Shown here: positions 24,257 through 33,139 of the stretch, piece after piece
Position numbering within the stretch: the first letter of the stretch is position 1
Layout: every line of letters begins with the position of its first letter
Source: Actinophytocola algeriensis
GTDB lineage: Bacteria > Actinomycetota > Actinomycetes > Mycobacteriales > Pseudonocardiaceae
Assembly: GCF_014203735.1 (NCBI RefSeq)
Contig: NZ_JACHJQ010000002.1
Coordinates: forward strand, 186,001 to 250,000
Direction: 5' to 3'
DNA: 64,000 nucleotides
The notes under the pieces: model-generated
Databases searched by the model: none
Told to the model about the DNA's origin: nothing
What the model saw: the letters and a program-made list of their open reading frames with translations, nothing else
Position numbers and translations under genes: made by a program

Positions 24257-25722
24257 GCGCCGGTCGGCCGCTTGAGGTACCGGCCGACCGGCTCGCCGAC
24301 GACCTTGCCGGACTCCAGCACCCGGTGCCCTCGGAGGAACGTGTCGGTGACCGCGGCGGTCATCGCGAAGCCCTCGAACGGCGTGTACTCCTGTGTGGAC
24401 TCGGAGTCCGCCGCGCGGACGGTCCAGTCGACGCCCGGGTCGACCAGCGCGATGTCCGCGTCGAAGCCGACGCCGAGCGCGCCCTTGGTGCGCAGCCCGA
24501 AGCGGGTCGCCGGGTTCCAGGAGATCAGCCGCGCGATCTCACCGAGCGGCAGGCCGCGCTTGGTGCCCTCGGAGACGAGGCCGGGCAGCAGGTACTCGGT
24601 GCCGCCGAAGCCGGACTTGGCGAGGAACACGTTGTCGCGCGGGTCGCCGAACTTCTGCTCGTCGCGGCAGCACGCGTGGTCGGACACGACCCAGTCGACG
24701 TCGCCCGCGAGGAGGTGGCCCCACAGCGCCTCGACGTCCTCGCGCGGGCGGATCGGCGGGTTGACCTTGGCGCCGAGACCGGACGCGGTGTCGATGTCGG
24801 CGAGCAGGTGCCCGATCGTGACCTCGCGGCGGAACCGGATGTGCGGGAACGCGGTCGCCATCCGCAGCGCCGCGTCCATGGCCTTCGCCGACGACAGGTG
24901 CAGCAGGTTGATGGTGGGCAGGCCCGTCTCGTGCGCCAGGTAGGACGCGATGGACACGGCCAGGCCCTCGGAGTGCTGCGGGCGGGACGCACTGTAGGCG
25001 GCGAGGCCGGTGAGCGTGCCCTCCTCCTCGACGAGCCTGGTGTACGCGGTCATGATCTCCGCGGTCTCGCAGTGCAGCGACAGCGAGATCTCGTCGGCCA
25101 GCTCGGGGAACTGCTCGCGGGCGGCCTGGATGCCGCGCATGACGAACTCGAAGTGCGCGTAGTCGTACCGCTCACCCTCGGGGATCATCAGGAACGAGTT
25201 CTGGTCGGCGGACCGGCCGTGCAGGCCGTGGCTGCCGTAGAACATAAACACCTTGAACGACGTGACACCGTGGTCGCGGACCAGCGCGGGGATCTCGTCG
25301 ATGTGCTCGCGCATCATCGGCGCGAGGTGGTAGGCGTAGTCCACATAGGCCTTGCCCTCGGACAGCGAGAGCACCTCGGGGAACACGTCGGCGTACGTGC
25401 CGCCCTTGTTGAGGTAGTACTGGCCGGTGCGCATGTAGTTCAGCGCGCTCGTCACGCCGCCCTGCGCGCACGCGCGGCTCTCGGTCGCGGCGTCGACCGG
25501 CAGCGGGTTGTAGATGCCCCAGTGCTGGTGGGCGTCCACGACACCGGGGAACGCGAGCTTGCCGCCACCGTCCACGACGGACCTGGCGCCTGCCGGGTCG
25601 ATGCCGGGCGCCACGCGCACGATCTTCCCGTCCACGACACCGATGTCGGCGCGCTCCGGCTCCGGGCGGTCGTGGTGGACCACCCTGACGTTGGTGACGA
25701 GCAGGTCGAGCGGTTCAGTCAT
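24253..25722 (-). CDS. Cyclic amidohydrolase (dihydroorotase/allantoinase/hydantoinase-like)
   Basis: A 489-residue zinc hydrolase that opens cyclic amide or imide rings. Binuclear-site elements are in order: VVDAHQHWG, the carbamylated-Lys strand TSFKVFMFYG, LSLHCETAE, INLLHLSSA and WVVSDHACC, followed by the C-terminal beta domain with KGALGVGFDADIALVDP. It is longer than dihydropyrimidinase-type relatives only slightly. The exact ring is unknown. It overlaps the upstream PrpD gene by 8 nt and the downstream lyase by 4 nt. In the cluster it is the best candidate for ring opening after hydroxylation and reduction. Confidence 0.87.
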   Translation of the reverse strand: MTEPLDLLVTNVRVVHHDRPEPERADIGVVDGKIVRVAPGIDPAGARSVVDGGGKLAFPGVVDAHQHWGIYNPLPVDAATESRACAQGGVTSALNYMRTGQYYLNKGGTYADVFPEVLSLSEGKAYVDYAYHLAPMMREHIDEIPALVRDHGVTSFKVFMFYGSHGLHGRSADQNSFLMIPEGERYDYAHFEFVMRGIQAAREQFPELADEISLSLHCETAEIMTAYTRLVEEEGTLTGLAAYSASRPQHSEGLAVSIASYLAHETGLPTINLLHLSSAKAMDAALRMATAFPHIRFRREVTIGHLLADIDTASGLGAKVNPPIRPREDVEALWGHLLAGDVDWVVSDHACCRDEQKFGDPRDNVFLAKSGFGGTEYLLPGLVSEGTKRGLPLGEIARLISWNPATRFGLRTKGALGVGFDADIALVDPGVDWTVRAADSESTQEYTPFEGFAMTAAVTDTFLRGHRVLESGKVVGEPVGRYLKRPTGA

Positions 25723-27169
25723 GGTCGTCTCCAGGTGACTCGAGGCGGGTGAGGGGGTGCAGGAGGGCGCCGAGGTCGGCGACCGAGTCGAGGGTCAGCG
25801 CCAGCTCCCGGACGGTCGCCGCGGTGGCGGGAGCGAGACGGCGGGCGACGTTGTCGGTGAACTTGGCGGCCAGCTCCGCCTCGGACAGCGGCCGCTGGGG
25901 TCCACCGCGGTTGGCGAGGACCTCGGCCGTCCATTCGCGACCGTCGGCCGTGCGCACGGTGACGATCGCGGGGAACTGGTTGGGGAAGATGGCGTCGCAG
26001 CGCGCGTCGCCCACCACGCTGACCTTCGCCATCAGGGCGCGGCGCCGCGGGTCGGCGGCGAGCGCGTCGGTGAAGTCGGCGAGCCCGGCACCCAGCCCCG
26101 ACCCGCCGAGCAGTCCGGTGACCACGGCGTAGGGGCCGCTGAACTGGGCCTGGTACCCGGTCTCCGGCGCGCGTTTGGTCTCGATCGGCTGGCCGATCGT
26201 GCGGATCACGGCGGTCGGCACGCGCAGCTGGATCTCGGTGAGGTCGTCGACGGGCACCCCCTCCGCACGCAGCTGTGTGCCCGCGTCGATGGCGGTGTGG
26301 GTGAAGTGATTGGCCGGGTAGGGCTTGAAGAAGATGCCGGGCACCGACCAGTCCGCACCGAGCCCGCCCACGACCTGGTCGAGGTCGGTCTGGTCGCGCA
26401 GGAACGCCTGGAAGAAGCCGAACCGGCCCTCGAGGACGGTCGGCGGGCCGGTGAACCCGCGCCGCACCAGCCCGGCCGCGGTGACCGCGGACTGGGCGGC
26501 CCACCCGCAGTGCAGCCGCTTGACGGTGCCACCGGTGCGGTTGGCCTCGATGACCCCGGACGCGAACGACGCGGTGACGCCGAGCGCGTGAAGAACACCG
26601 GACTCACCGAGTCCGGACAGCAGTGCCGCGGCGGCGGCCGCACCCATCGCACCGCAGATGGACGTGGCGTGCTGGCCGTGTTCGAAGTAGACGGAGTTGC
26701 CGAGGTCCCGGTCGTAGCCCGCCATGCCGAGCCGGACCGCGATCTCGAGCCCGACGGCGATCGCCGCGACCGTGTCCCGCCCGGTCGCACCCGCCGCTTC
26801 CGCCGCGGCGAGCGCCGCGGGGATGACGCAGGCGCTCGGGTGCAGCACCGACGGCAGGTGCGTGTCGTCGTAGTCGAGGGAATGCGCCAGCACGCCGTTG
26901 ACGAACGCGGCGCTCGCGGCCGGGACCGGCTCGGCGAGCCCCACGGCGCTCGCCTGCTGCCGGCCGCCCTGCTCCGCGACGTGCGCGACGATCGCCTGGC
27001 TGGTCGGCAGTCCCTGCGCGGCGACGCAGAGCCCGAGCACGTCCAGCACGCGGTGCCGCACGCTCGTGACGACGTCGGCCGGTGGCCCGTCCGCGTAGGT
27101 CCGCGCGGCGAACGACGCGAGCCGTTCGGCGAGGGTGGCGGTGTCCACGGTGATCTCCGCGGCGGTCAC
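25715..27169 (-). CDS. MmgE/PrpD family protein 1
   Basis: A 484-residue member of the 2-methylcitrate dehydratase/cis-aconitate decarboxylase/iminodisuccinate epimerase family, which acts on branched di- and tricarboxylates. Seen: the helical domain with NGVLAHSLDYDDTHLPSVLHP, ASFASGVIEANRTGGTVKRL, HCGWAAQSAVTAAGLVRRGF and the lid domain with FFKPYPANHFTHTAIDA. Start: GTG at 27169 overlapping the cyclase stop (GTGA). The reaction may be dehydration, isomerisation or decarboxylation. It is only distantly similar in details to the second PrpD gene at 37289, so the two probably catalyse different steps. Confidence 0.87.
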   Translation of the reverse strand: MTAAEITVDTATLAERLASFAARTYADGPPADVVTSVRHRVLDVLGLCVAAQGLPTSQAIVAHVAEQGGRQQASAVGLAEPVPAASAAFVNGVLAHSLDYDDTHLPSVLHPSACVIPAALAAAEAAGATGRDTVAAIAVGLEIAVRLGMAGYDRDLGNSVYFEHGQHATSICGAMGAAAAAALLSGLGESGVLHALGVTASFASGVIEANRTGGTVKRLHCGWAAQSAVTAAGLVRRGFTGPPTVLEGRFGFFQAFLRDQTDLDQVVGGLGADWSVPGIFFKPYPANHFTHTAIDAGTQLRAEGVPVDDLTEIQLRVPTAVIRTIGQPIETKRAPETGYQAQFSGPYAVVTGLLGGSGLGAGLADFTDALAADPRRRALMAKVSVVGDARCDAIFPNQFPAIVTVRTADGREWTAEVLANRGGPQRPLSEAELAAKFTDNVARRLAPATAATVRELALTLDSVADLGALLHPLTRLESPGDDHD

Positions 27170-27990
27170 GCGCCCACCACCGCGAGGGGCCGGACCGGTG
27201 AGCCGGTGGCGCCGAACAGTGGCAGCGGGGACAACACGAACAGGAACTCGTGCACGCCCTCGGCCGCCACGCCCTCCAGGTTGAGGGCCTCGATGATGTA
27301 GACGCCGCGTTCGACGAGCAGCACCCGGTGCGCGGGCAGGCTCGCGTGCCCCGCCCCGGGGGCAAGACGCTCGAACGCGATGGTGTCCGCGCCGACGGCG
27401 TGTGCCCGCTTGTCGGCGAGCCAGGTCGCCCCCGCCTCGCCCACCCCCGGCACCCCGGTCGACTTCCCCTGGTACACCGAAGGGTCCGGGTCGTCGAACA
27501 ACCGGCCCCAGCCGCTGCGCACGAGCACGACGTCACCCGCGCGGACCTCGGCGCCCTGCTGCTTCTCGGCGGCCTCCAGGTCGGCAGGCGTGATCTCGTA
27601 ACCCGCCTCGCACCCGACCGGGATGCCGAGCGCGGCAGGCACGTCGAGCAGCACGCCCCGGCGGACCATGGGCTTGATCGTGTGCGCGCCCAGCTCGACG
27701 AACCTGCCGCCGCGCCCGGCCTCGAACGCGTCGGAGCCGTCGACGAGCCTGCCGTTGTGCGAGACGTGGGCGAACGCGTCGATGTGGGTGCCGACGTGCG
27801 TGCCCATGGTGATCATGTCGTTGGCCGCGGACCCGCCGTCGGCGCGGACCATGTCGCCGTGGCGGCGCGGCAGCGCGTGCCAGAACGCCGGGTGGTTGGG
27901 CGACTGCGGCATCCCGACCCGCAGCTCGCGACCGAGGTCGTGCACCGTGAGGCCGTTCTCGACGGCGGTGAGCAGAGCCTGGGTGGTCAT
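27166..27990 (-). CDS. Cyclase/KynB-like metal-dependent hydrolase
   Basis: A 274-residue protein of the Cyclase family, which includes kynurenine formamidase and isatin hydrolase. The metal site is HVGTHIDAFAHV (HxGTHxDxxxH), with supporting GDVVLVRSGWG and LNLEGVAAEGVHEFLFVLSPLPLFGATGSPVRP at the end. These enzymes hydrolyse formamides or cyclic amides. The ATG at 27990 overlaps the CoA-transferase stop by one base (TGATG). In the cluster it could remove a formyl group or open a second ring. Confidence 0.88.
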   Translation of the reverse strand: MTTQALLTAVENGLTVHDLGRELRVGMPQSPNHPAFWHALPRRHGDMVRADGGSAANDMITMGTHVGTHIDAFAHVSHNGRLVDGSDAFEAGRGGRFVELGAHTIKPMVRRGVLLDVPAALGIPVGCEAGYEITPADLEAAEKQQGAEVRAGDVVLVRSGWGRLFDDPDPSVYQGKSTGVPGVGEAGATWLADKRAHAVGADTIAFERLAPGAGHASLPAHRVLLVERGVYIIEALNLEGVAAEGVHEFLFVLSPLPLFGATGSPVRPLAVVGA

Positions 27991-29183
27991 CACGCCACCA
28001 CCTTCTCCGCGCGCAGCCGCGCCAGCTCGTCCGCGTCCACTCCCAGCTCCCCCAGTACGTCGTCGGTGTCGTGGCCCAGCGGCCGGCCGGTGAACCGGAT
28101 CCGGCCGGGCGCGCGCTCGGCCCGCCACATCACGTTGTGCATCAGCAGCGGTCCGAAGTCCTCGTCCTGCGCGGTGGTCAGCATCCCGGTCGACCGCACG
28201 TGCTCGTTCTCGACGAGGTCACGCGCGCTGTAGATCGGCGCGATCGCGGCCCCGGCCTCCTCGAACGCGGCGGTCACCTCCGCCTCGGTGCGCTCGGCGA
28301 TCCAGCCGCCCACGTACTCGTCGAGCAGGTCGGCGTGCCCGGCGCGGCCGAGGCCGGTGGCGAACCACGGTTCGGCGATCACCTCGGGGTGGCCGACCAG
28401 CTCCAGTACGCGCTCGGCGATCCGCTGCGCGCTCGTCGACACGGCCACCCAGCGGTTGTCCTTGGTGCGGTAGGTGTTGCGGGGGGCGTTGTTGGTGGAC
28501 CGGTTGCCGTGCCGCTCCCCCACGACGCCCAGCTGGTCGTAGACCGTCGGGCCGGGCCCGACCGCGTCCATGATCGGTTCGAGCAGGTTCATGTCGATCA
28601 CCTCGCCGCGGCCGCCGTTGCGCTCACGGGCGTACAGCGCCATGGTCGCCGCCGACGACGCGGCGATGCCGCAGATGCTGTCGGCGAGCCCGAACGCGGG
28701 CAGCGTCGGCGGACCGCCTGCCTCGCCGGTGAGGTGCGCGAAGCCGCTCATGGCCTCGGCGAGCGTGCCGAACCCGGCGCGGGACGCGTACGGGCCGGTC
28801 TGGCCGAAGCCGGTGATCCGCACGATCACCAGCGCCGGGTTGACCGCGTGCAGCTGCTCCGGGCCGACGCCCCAGCGCTCGAGGGTGCCGGGGCGGAAGT
28901 TCTCGACGAGCACGTCGGCGGTCTTCGCGAGGCGCAGCAGCAGGTCCGCACCCCCGGGAGTGGACAGCTTCAGGCCGACGGTGCGCTTGTTGCGGGAGAT
29001 CTCCTTCCACCACAACGGGATCCCGTCCTTGGCCTCGCCGTGGCCGCGCATGCCGTCACCGGCCTCGGGGTGCTCGATCTTGACCACGTCCGCCCCGTGG
29101 TCGCCGAGGATCCGGCAGCACAGCGGGCCGGCGAGGATCGTCGAGACGTCCAGCACCCGGACGCCCGTGAGCGGTCCGTCCAT
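27990..29183 (-). CDS. Class III CoA-transferase (CaiB/BaiF)
   Basis: A 397-residue enzyme that moves CoA from a donor such as succinyl-CoA to a carboxylic acid. Seen: GVRVLDVSTILAGPLCCRILGDHGADVVKIEHPEAGD at the start (in pieces), VLVENFRPGTLERWG, and the catalytic Asp region FGLADSICGIAA. The two-domain linked-ring fold has the normal length. Followed two genes later in function by the CitE-type lyase, it resembles the activation step used for itaconate, citramalate or mesaconate. It starts 2 nt after the MFS stop. Confidence 0.9.
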   Translation of the reverse strand: MDGPLTGVRVLDVSTILAGPLCCRILGDHGADVVKIEHPEAGDGMRGHGEAKDGIPLWWKEISRNKRTVGLKLSTPGGADLLLRLAKTADVLVENFRPGTLERWGVGPEQLHAVNPALVIVRITGFGQTGPYASRAGFGTLAEAMSGFAHLTGEAGGPPTLPAFGLADSICGIAASSAATMALYARERNGGRGEVIDMNLLEPIMDAVGPGPTVYDQLGVVGERHGNRSTNNAPRNTYRTKDNRWVAVSTSAQRIAERVLELVGHPEVIAEPWFATGLGRAGHADLLDEYVGGWIAERTEAEVTAAFEEAGAAIAPIYSARDLVENEHVRSTGMLTTAQDEDFGPLLMHNVMWRAERAPGRIRFTGRPLGHDTDDVLGELGVDADELARLRAEKVVA

Positions 29184-29185
29184 GG

Positions 29186-30445
29186 TTACCCCCTGTCTTG
29201 GTGATCGTGTCTCATTGCTGGCATCGTCGTTCCGCTATGTGTAACGCCGGTCCGCTCAGAGGTTAAGTCGTCATCGGCGGGAGGGTCAACCTCTCCCACC
29301 GGCGCTTTCTGTGAGACCCATCGCCAGATGCCGCCGTTGACGGCCGCGACCACACCCGCGACCGCCGCGAACCCCGCCATGGCAAGCCATCCCGCGCCGT
29401 AGCCCCGGTGCTCGGTGAGCGCACCCACCAGCAACGGCCCCGCGATCCCGCCCGCACAGCCACCCGCCTGGACGAGCGCCGTCGACGCGCCGGGTGCGTC
29501 CGGGTGGGACTGCACGACCGCGAGCCCGAGCACCCCCGTCCAGCCCCAGCCAGCGGCACCCGCGAGGAGCGCACCGGCCCACGCCGCGGGCACCGACGGC
29601 ACGACCAGCAGCACGAACCCGGCCGCACCGGCCAGGAGCAGCGCCGCCGACGTGGCCCGGCCGGGCACCCGGGCCCCGAGGAGGCCGAGCACCACCCGGA
29701 CTCCGATGGTCGCCGCGCTCGTGACCGCGAGCGCGATCCCCGCGGTGCCGGCGGACATCCCGACGTCGACCCCGTGGCCGACGAAGAACGTGGACAGCGC
29801 GGTCGCCGCCGCCGACCCCAGGAAGAACATCCCGGTGACGAGCAGCAGCGGCGTGACCGGCCGCAGTGGCGCCTGCGTCCTCGGTCCGTCCACCCGGGAC
29901 ATGCCGGGCACCGGCAGCAGGAGCACCGCCGCGACGAGCGCACTGCCGATCCCGAACACGACCCGCCAGTGCACGACCGCCGCCAGCGTCGGCACGCTCA
30001 GTCCGGCGATCAGCGTGGCCGCCGGGATGGACGACCGTTCCAGCGCGAACGCCAGCGGCCGCCGGCCGGCCCGCACGACCCGCGCGATGAGCATCCCGCC
30101 GACCGGCGCCGCGACCGTCGACCCGATCCCGCCGACCGCCATGGCCGCCAGCAACCCGGGGTAGGTCCCGCCGAACACCGCGACCGCGAGCAGGCAGGAC
30201 GCCGCACCCACGACGGCGAGGCGGGCGGCGGTGCGCGGGCCGATGCGGTCCACGATCCGGCCGCCGACCGGCAGCAGCACCGCACCGACCCCGAAGAACA
30301 CGGAGACGACCGCACCGAGCTGGGTGGCCGAGAGCCCGAGATCCGCCCGCACCGCCACGCCGACCGCACCGACCAGGTAGAGCGGGAACATGTAGCCCGC
30401 GCCGATCAGGACGGCGAGCGTGACCGCGCGCCGGGCTGGGATCAA
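29186..30445 (-). CDS. Major facilitator superfamily transporter
   Basis: About 419 residues and 12 predicted membrane helices, with the first loop GRIVDRIGPRTAARL. The start is taken as TTG at 30445, overlapping the EthD stop (TTGA). No ATG or GTG lies close, and the next Met is already inside the first helix (YMFPLYL). The charged C-terminal tail (VDPPADDDLTSERTG) is cytoplasmic. It probably carries the cluster's substrate or an intermediate in or out, alongside the ABC importer encoded at the top of the run. Confidence 0.85.
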   Translation of the reverse strand: MIPARRAVTLAVLIGAGYMFPLYLVGAVGVAVRADLGLSATQLGAVVSVFFGVGAVLLPVGGRIVDRIGPRTAARLAVVGAASCLLAVAVFGGTYPGLLAAMAVGGIGSTVAAPVGGMLIARVVRAGRRPLAFALERSSIPAATLIAGLSVPTLAAVVHWRVVFGIGSALVAAVLLLPVPGMSRVDGPRTQAPLRPVTPLLLVTGMFFLGSAAATALSTFFVGHGVDVGMSAGTAGIALAVTSAATIGVRVVLGLLGARVPGRATSAALLLAGAAGFVLLVVPSVPAAWAGALLAGAAGWGWTGVLGLAVVQSHPDAPGASTALVQAGGCAGGIAGPLLVGALTEHRGYGAGWLAMAGFAAVAGVVAAVNGGIWRWVSQKAPVGEVDPPADDDLTSERTGVTHSGTTMPAMRHDHQDRG

Positions 30446-30795
30446 CCCCAGATCTCGTCGGCATAGGTGATGTTCACGTCCGTCCGCCAACCGGTCTCCG
30501 GGTCCTGGCCCCACTTCTCGCGCCAGCCCGCCGCGTGCTCGAGCACCGCGGGGTCGCCGTGGTGGAGCTTGCCGCCCGCGTGGAAGGCGTCCAGGTCGTC
30601 GACGAACATGAGGTCGAAGTGGCGGAACCACTCCTCGCCGCGCGCGTTCTGCCGCACCACGTAGTTGGCGTAGTTCTGGATGCCGGGGTTGCGGCGGAAG
30701 ATCGGGTAGTCGACGGACCGCGTGTACTCGGCGTACTCCTCCAGCGGGACGCCGGGCTTGATGTTGTAGGTCAGCAGGACGAGCTTGCGGGCCAT
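30442..30795 (-). CDS. EthD-domain protein
   Basis: A 117-residue dimeric alpha+beta barrel protein of the EthD family (RKLVLLTYNIKPGVPLEEYAEY, SVDYPIFRRNPGIQNYANYV, DLMFVDDLDAFHAG). EthD-type proteins accompany P450 ether degradation and various ring-cleaving or decarboxylating steps, sometimes as small lyases or cyclases. The exact role here is unknown. Its RBS lies in the 17-bp gap after the flavoprotein gene. The stop overlaps the MFS start. Confidence 0.82.
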   Translation of the reverse strand: MARKLVLLTYNIKPGVPLEEYAEYTRSVDYPIFRRNPGIQNYANYVVRQNARGEEWFRHFDLMFVDDLDAFHAGGKLHHGDPAVLEHAAGWREKWGQDPETGWRTDVNITYADEIWG

Positions 30796-30812
30796 GGTTT
30801 CGATCCTCTCCT

Positions 30813-32747
30813 CTACAGCGAGCGGCCGAGGACGTGCGCCTCGGTCATCGCTTCCAGCAGGGTTCTCGGGGCGACCGCGTCACCGATGACGTGCACGGTG
30901 AGCCCGGCGTCGGCGAGCGGTGCCGCCAGGTCGTCGCGGGCGGCGGGCGGGTCGAGCGCGACCACGTCGGTCACGTCCGGCACGGTCGTGGTGGCGTCGA
31001 CGAGCGCGCTGGTGATGGTCGCGGTGTCACGGGTGAACGTGGCGTCGGCGGTGGTCCACAGCTGGACACCCAGGCCGCGCAGCCGTTCCACGGCGGTCAT
31101 CCGGCTGTACTCGGTGACACCCGGCAGCGCGGTGCCCGCCGCGGTGACCAGGTGCACGGTGGCACCGCCGCGGGCGGCGGTCTCGGCGACGGACGCGGCG
31201 GTCCAGCCACCGTCGTCGTCGAGCACGACGACGGTCCGGCCGTACCGCCCCCGCAGGACGTCCGCGGCGGTGAGCGCGGGCCCCCAGCCGGGCACCTCGC
31301 GTGCCGTGTGGCGGGCGCCGGTCGCGAGCACGACCGCGTCCGGCCCCTCGGCGAGCACGTCCGCCACGGTGGCCGGTGTGCTCGTCCGCACCGGCACCGC
31401 CAGTTCGGCGAGGCGGTGCTGTAGGTGGGCCCGAAGCCGGTCGAGGTCCCCGCGACCCACACCGCGACGACCGATCCGCAGTTGACCGCCCGGCTCGGGC
31501 CCGATCTCCCACACCTGCACGGAGTGCCCGCGTTCCGCGGCCAGGCGCGCGGTCTCCATCCCCGCCGGGCCACCGCCGACGACCAGTACCCGCCCGGGTT
31601 CCGGCGACGTGCCCGGCTGTTCCGGCCACTCCGCCTCCCGCCCGGTGCGCGGGTTCATCATGCAGGTCATCGGCCGGTGCCCGGCGATCTCGCCGATGCA
31701 GAAGTTGCAGGACACACACGGCCGGATCCGGTGTTCCTCGCCTGCCGCGGCCTTGGCGAGCAGGAACGGATCGGCGATGTGCGCACGGGTCATCGCGACA
31801 GCGGCGAGCAACCCGGTGGCCAGGCCGCGTTCGGCGTCGGCGAGGTCGGCGAACCGGCACGCGGCGAGCACCGGCGTACGGGTGCACTCCTTGGCCACGG
31901 TGAGGGTCTGCTCGAGGTAGGGCGTGTGGCCCTCGCTCATGTCGGCGACGTGGTGCCCGATCGACGGGACGGTGTAGGAGGCGAGGGAGACGTTGAGGAA
32001 CCCGATGGGCCGGGTGGTGTCGAGGAGGTGCGCGATCCGCCTGCCCGCGTCGAGGTCCTGGCCGCCCGCGACCAGCTCGTCGGCCGACATGCGGACCCCG
32101 ACGACCAGGTCGTGGCCCACCGCGTCCAGCACGGCGTCGAGGACCTCGAGCGGGTAGCGGAGCCGGTTCTCCTCGCTGCCGCCGTACGCGTCCGCGCGGT
32201 CGTTGCTCGCCGGGGAGATGAACTGGTGCAACAGGTGCCCGTGTCCGAAGTGGATCTCGACACCCTGGAACCCGGCCGCGGCAACCAGGTGTGCCGCGCG
32301 CACGTAGGCGTCGCGCACCTGGACCATCTCGCGGCGGGACATGGCGTGCGGGACGTGCCCGCCCGCGGCCCAGCGGTGGCTGGTCGGCCCCCAGGCGGCG
32401 GCGCGGCGGAAGACGTTCTCGCTGTGCCTGCCGGCATGGGTGATCTGGCTGAAGACCGCGGCGCCTTCACCGAGGACGGCCTCGGTGATCTTCGTGAGCA
32501 TCGGCAGCGCGGCCGGATCGGCGGCGAGACCACCGGCACGACCGAGGCTCGTCGGGTGGACCCGCAGCGGTTCGGTGATGATCAGTCCGGCGCCGCCGCG
32601 CGCCCGCTCCCGGTGGTAGGCGACGTGTCGTTCCGTCGGCAGGAAATCGACGCCGAAGTTGGTGGTGTGCGCGGACACGAACACCCGGTTCCGCAGCGCG
32701 ACGCCACCGATGTCGACCGGGGAGAACACCCGGGGGTAGCCGGTCAT
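30813..32747 (-). CDS. FMN/FAD/[4Fe-4S] ene-reductase-type oxidoreductase (trimethylamine dehydrogenase/2,4-dienoyl-CoA reductase family)
   Basis: 644 residues with three parts. An Old-Yellow-Enzyme TIM barrel with FMN spans about residues 1-340 (SQITHAGRHS, GFQGVEIHFGHGHLLHQFISP). A cluster motif CVSCNFC followed 11 residues later by another Cys matches trimethylamine-dehydrogenase spacing. Last come FAD- and NAD(P)-type domains (VLVVGGGPAGMETARLAAE). It can take NAD(P)H electrons and reduce or oxidise a C=C or C-N bond. The ATG at 32747 overlaps the NTF2-like stop (ATGA). In this cluster it is a candidate for ring reduction after hydroxylation. Confidence 0.9.
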   Translation of the reverse strand: MTGYPRVFSPVDIGGVALRNRVFVSAHTTNFGVDFLPTERHVAYHRERARGGAGLIITEPLRVHPTSLGRAGGLAADPAALPMLTKITEAVLGEGAAVFSQITHAGRHSENVFRRAAAWGPTSHRWAAGGHVPHAMSRREMVQVRDAYVRAAHLVAAAGFQGVEIHFGHGHLLHQFISPASNDRADAYGGSEENRLRYPLEVLDAVLDAVGHDLVVGVRMSADELVAGGQDLDAGRRIAHLLDTTRPIGFLNVSLASYTVPSIGHHVADMSEGHTPYLEQTLTVAKECTRTPVLAACRFADLADAERGLATGLLAAVAMTRAHIADPFLLAKAAAGEEHRIRPCVSCNFCIGEIAGHRPMTCMMNPRTGREAEWPEQPGTSPEPGRVLVVGGGPAGMETARLAAERGHSVQVWEIGPEPGGQLRIGRRGVGRGDLDRLRAHLQHRLAELAVPVRTSTPATVADVLAEGPDAVVLATGARHTAREVPGWGPALTAADVLRGRYGRTVVVLDDDGGWTAASVAETAARGGATVHLVTAAGTALPGVTEYSRMTAVERLRGLGVQLWTTADATFTRDTATITSALVDATTTVPDVTDVVALDPPAARDDLAAPLADAGLTVHVIGDAVAPRTLLEAMTEAHVLGRSL

Positions 32748-33139
32748 GGCCGCCACTCCGGCTCCAGGTCGTCGGTGGTGCGGGCGTCGAGGACACCGGT
32801 CTCGGCGAGGTCGTTCCACACCCACTGCTCGACGATCAGCCCGTCCCGCAGGCGGAACCGGTCGACGTAGCGCACGTGGTCGAACCGCACGCCGTGGTTG
32901 TTCTCGCCGTGAAGCCTGCCGATCGAGTAGACCAGCGTGCCGTTCTCGGCCGTCTCGTAGCGGTCGCGGTGCTTGCCGACCGACCGGTAGCGACCCGCCG
33001 ACCCGGCCGCCAGCTCGTCCAGGTTCCGGTAGCGCTTCCCGCCGGGGAAGACCAGCTCGGCGTCCGGCGCGAGGTGGCGGGCGGCGTCGTCCCGGCGGCC
33101 TTCTTCCATCGCCGCGAGGTAGTCGTCGACGAACCTCAT
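32744..33139 (-). CDS. SnoaL/NTF2-like small protein
   Basis: 131 residues with an NTF2 cone fold: MRFVDDYLAAMEEGRRDDAARHLAPDAELVFPGG, then RYVDRFRLRDGLIVEQWVWNDLAE at the end. Members act as cyclases, isomerases or hydratases with His/Asp acid-base pairs. It overlaps both neighbours by 4 nt, so it is an integral part of the run and probably a small isomerase or dehydratase of the pathway. The substrate is not deducible. Confidence 0.83.
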   Translation of the reverse strand: MRFVDDYLAAMEEGRRDDAARHLAPDAELVFPGGKRYRNLDELAAGSAGRYRSVGKHRDRYETAENGTLVYSIGRLHGENNHGVRFDHVRYVDRFRLRDGLIVEQWVWNDLAETGVLDARTTDDLEPEWRP

